The translations under genes were made by a program, and so were the position numbers. This document shows, in pieces, positions 63,122 to 64,000 of a stretch of 64,000 nt of DNA. The stretch comes from Brevibacillus brevis NBRC 100599 (GTDB taxonomy: Bacteria; Bacillota; Bacilli; Brevibacillales; Brevibacillaceae): the NCBI RefSeq assembly GCF_000010165.1, contig NC_012491.1, positions 27,501 to 91,500 of the forward strand. Direction: 5' to 3'. The notes under the pieces are model-generated. The model did no database searches, was not told the DNA's origin, and saw only the letters and a program-made list of their open reading frames with translations. The first letter of the stretch is position 1. Every line of letters starts with the position of its first letter.

Positions 63122-64000
<879 letters not shown>

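Overview
The window reads as chromosome of a moderate-GC, endospore-forming Firmicute, most likely a Brevibacillus or a close relative in Paenibacillaceae. The genus is inferred from overall protein look and gene order, not from a database search. Evidence for a spore former: BofA, CsfB/Gin, an AbrB gene with Spo0A boxes, a soluble PAS kinase of the sporulation-kinase type, a Bacillus-type large SRP RNA, two T-box leaders, Gram-positive Shine-Dalgarno sequences and frequent TTG/GTG starts. There is no insertion sequence, prophage, integrase or CRISPR array. The backbone is the origin-proximal B. subtilis order (guaB-dacA-pdxST-serS ... dnaX-yaaK-recR-bofA-csfB-yaaO-tmk-yaaQ-yaaR-holB-ricT-yabA-trmN6-yazA-rsmI-abrB-metG) interrupted by lineage-specific blocks.

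Region by region. 1-6.3 kb: guaB, dacA, pdxST, and serS behind a T-box. 6.3-9.6 kb: a 50-residue protein with four DnaJ-type CxxCxGxG zinc motifs behind a consensus promoter, then the glyoxylate-bypass pair aceB-aceA. 9.7-16.2 kb: a seven-gene cluster of binding protein, two permeases and ATPase with an alkaline-phosphatase-superfamily hydrolase, a DeoR regulator and a PHP phosphoesterase, probably uptake and hydrolysis of an organophosphate or phosphonate. 16.3-22.4 kb: tRNA-Arg, lipoproteins, a RidA protein lacking the usual Arg, a CNT nucleoside transporter, a YodB-like HxlR repressor divergent from a DoxX gene, and a divergent pair of XRE regulators. 22.4-27.8 kb: a full PTS operon on the minus strand (glcT, IIA, ptsH, ptsI, IICB) with two RAT/terminator switches and cre-like sites. 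27.9-32.1 kb: ykuK, tadA, a pseudouridine synthase, tRNA-Ser and a chemoreceptor.

32.3-34.2 kb: an ECF sigma gene overlapping a membrane protein whose extracytoplasmic part is a class-B penicillin-binding transpeptidase domain with the catalytic Ser and Lys replaced. I regard this as the most novel system in the window. 34.8-39.5 kb: a reactive-sulfur (persulfide) regulon of TusA-rhodanese, rhodanese-MBL, TusA, TauE, DsrE, a CstR-type repressor and a membrane rhodanese, with a CsoR/CstR-type operator at its head. 39.5-45.2 kb: an NAD(P)-binding protein with two palindromic operators, a methyltransferase-DedA pair, an EamA exporter and an HD-GYP sensor. 45.2-64 kb: SRP RNA, the PAS kinase and the conserved dnaX to metG block. 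This block carries one unusual insert, a UDP-glucose-dehydrogenase-like protein without its catalytic Cys. abrB has tandem Spo0A boxes just after its promoter, and three more boxes spaced exactly 20 bp lie upstream. metG has a T-box with an AUG specifier and runs off the window.
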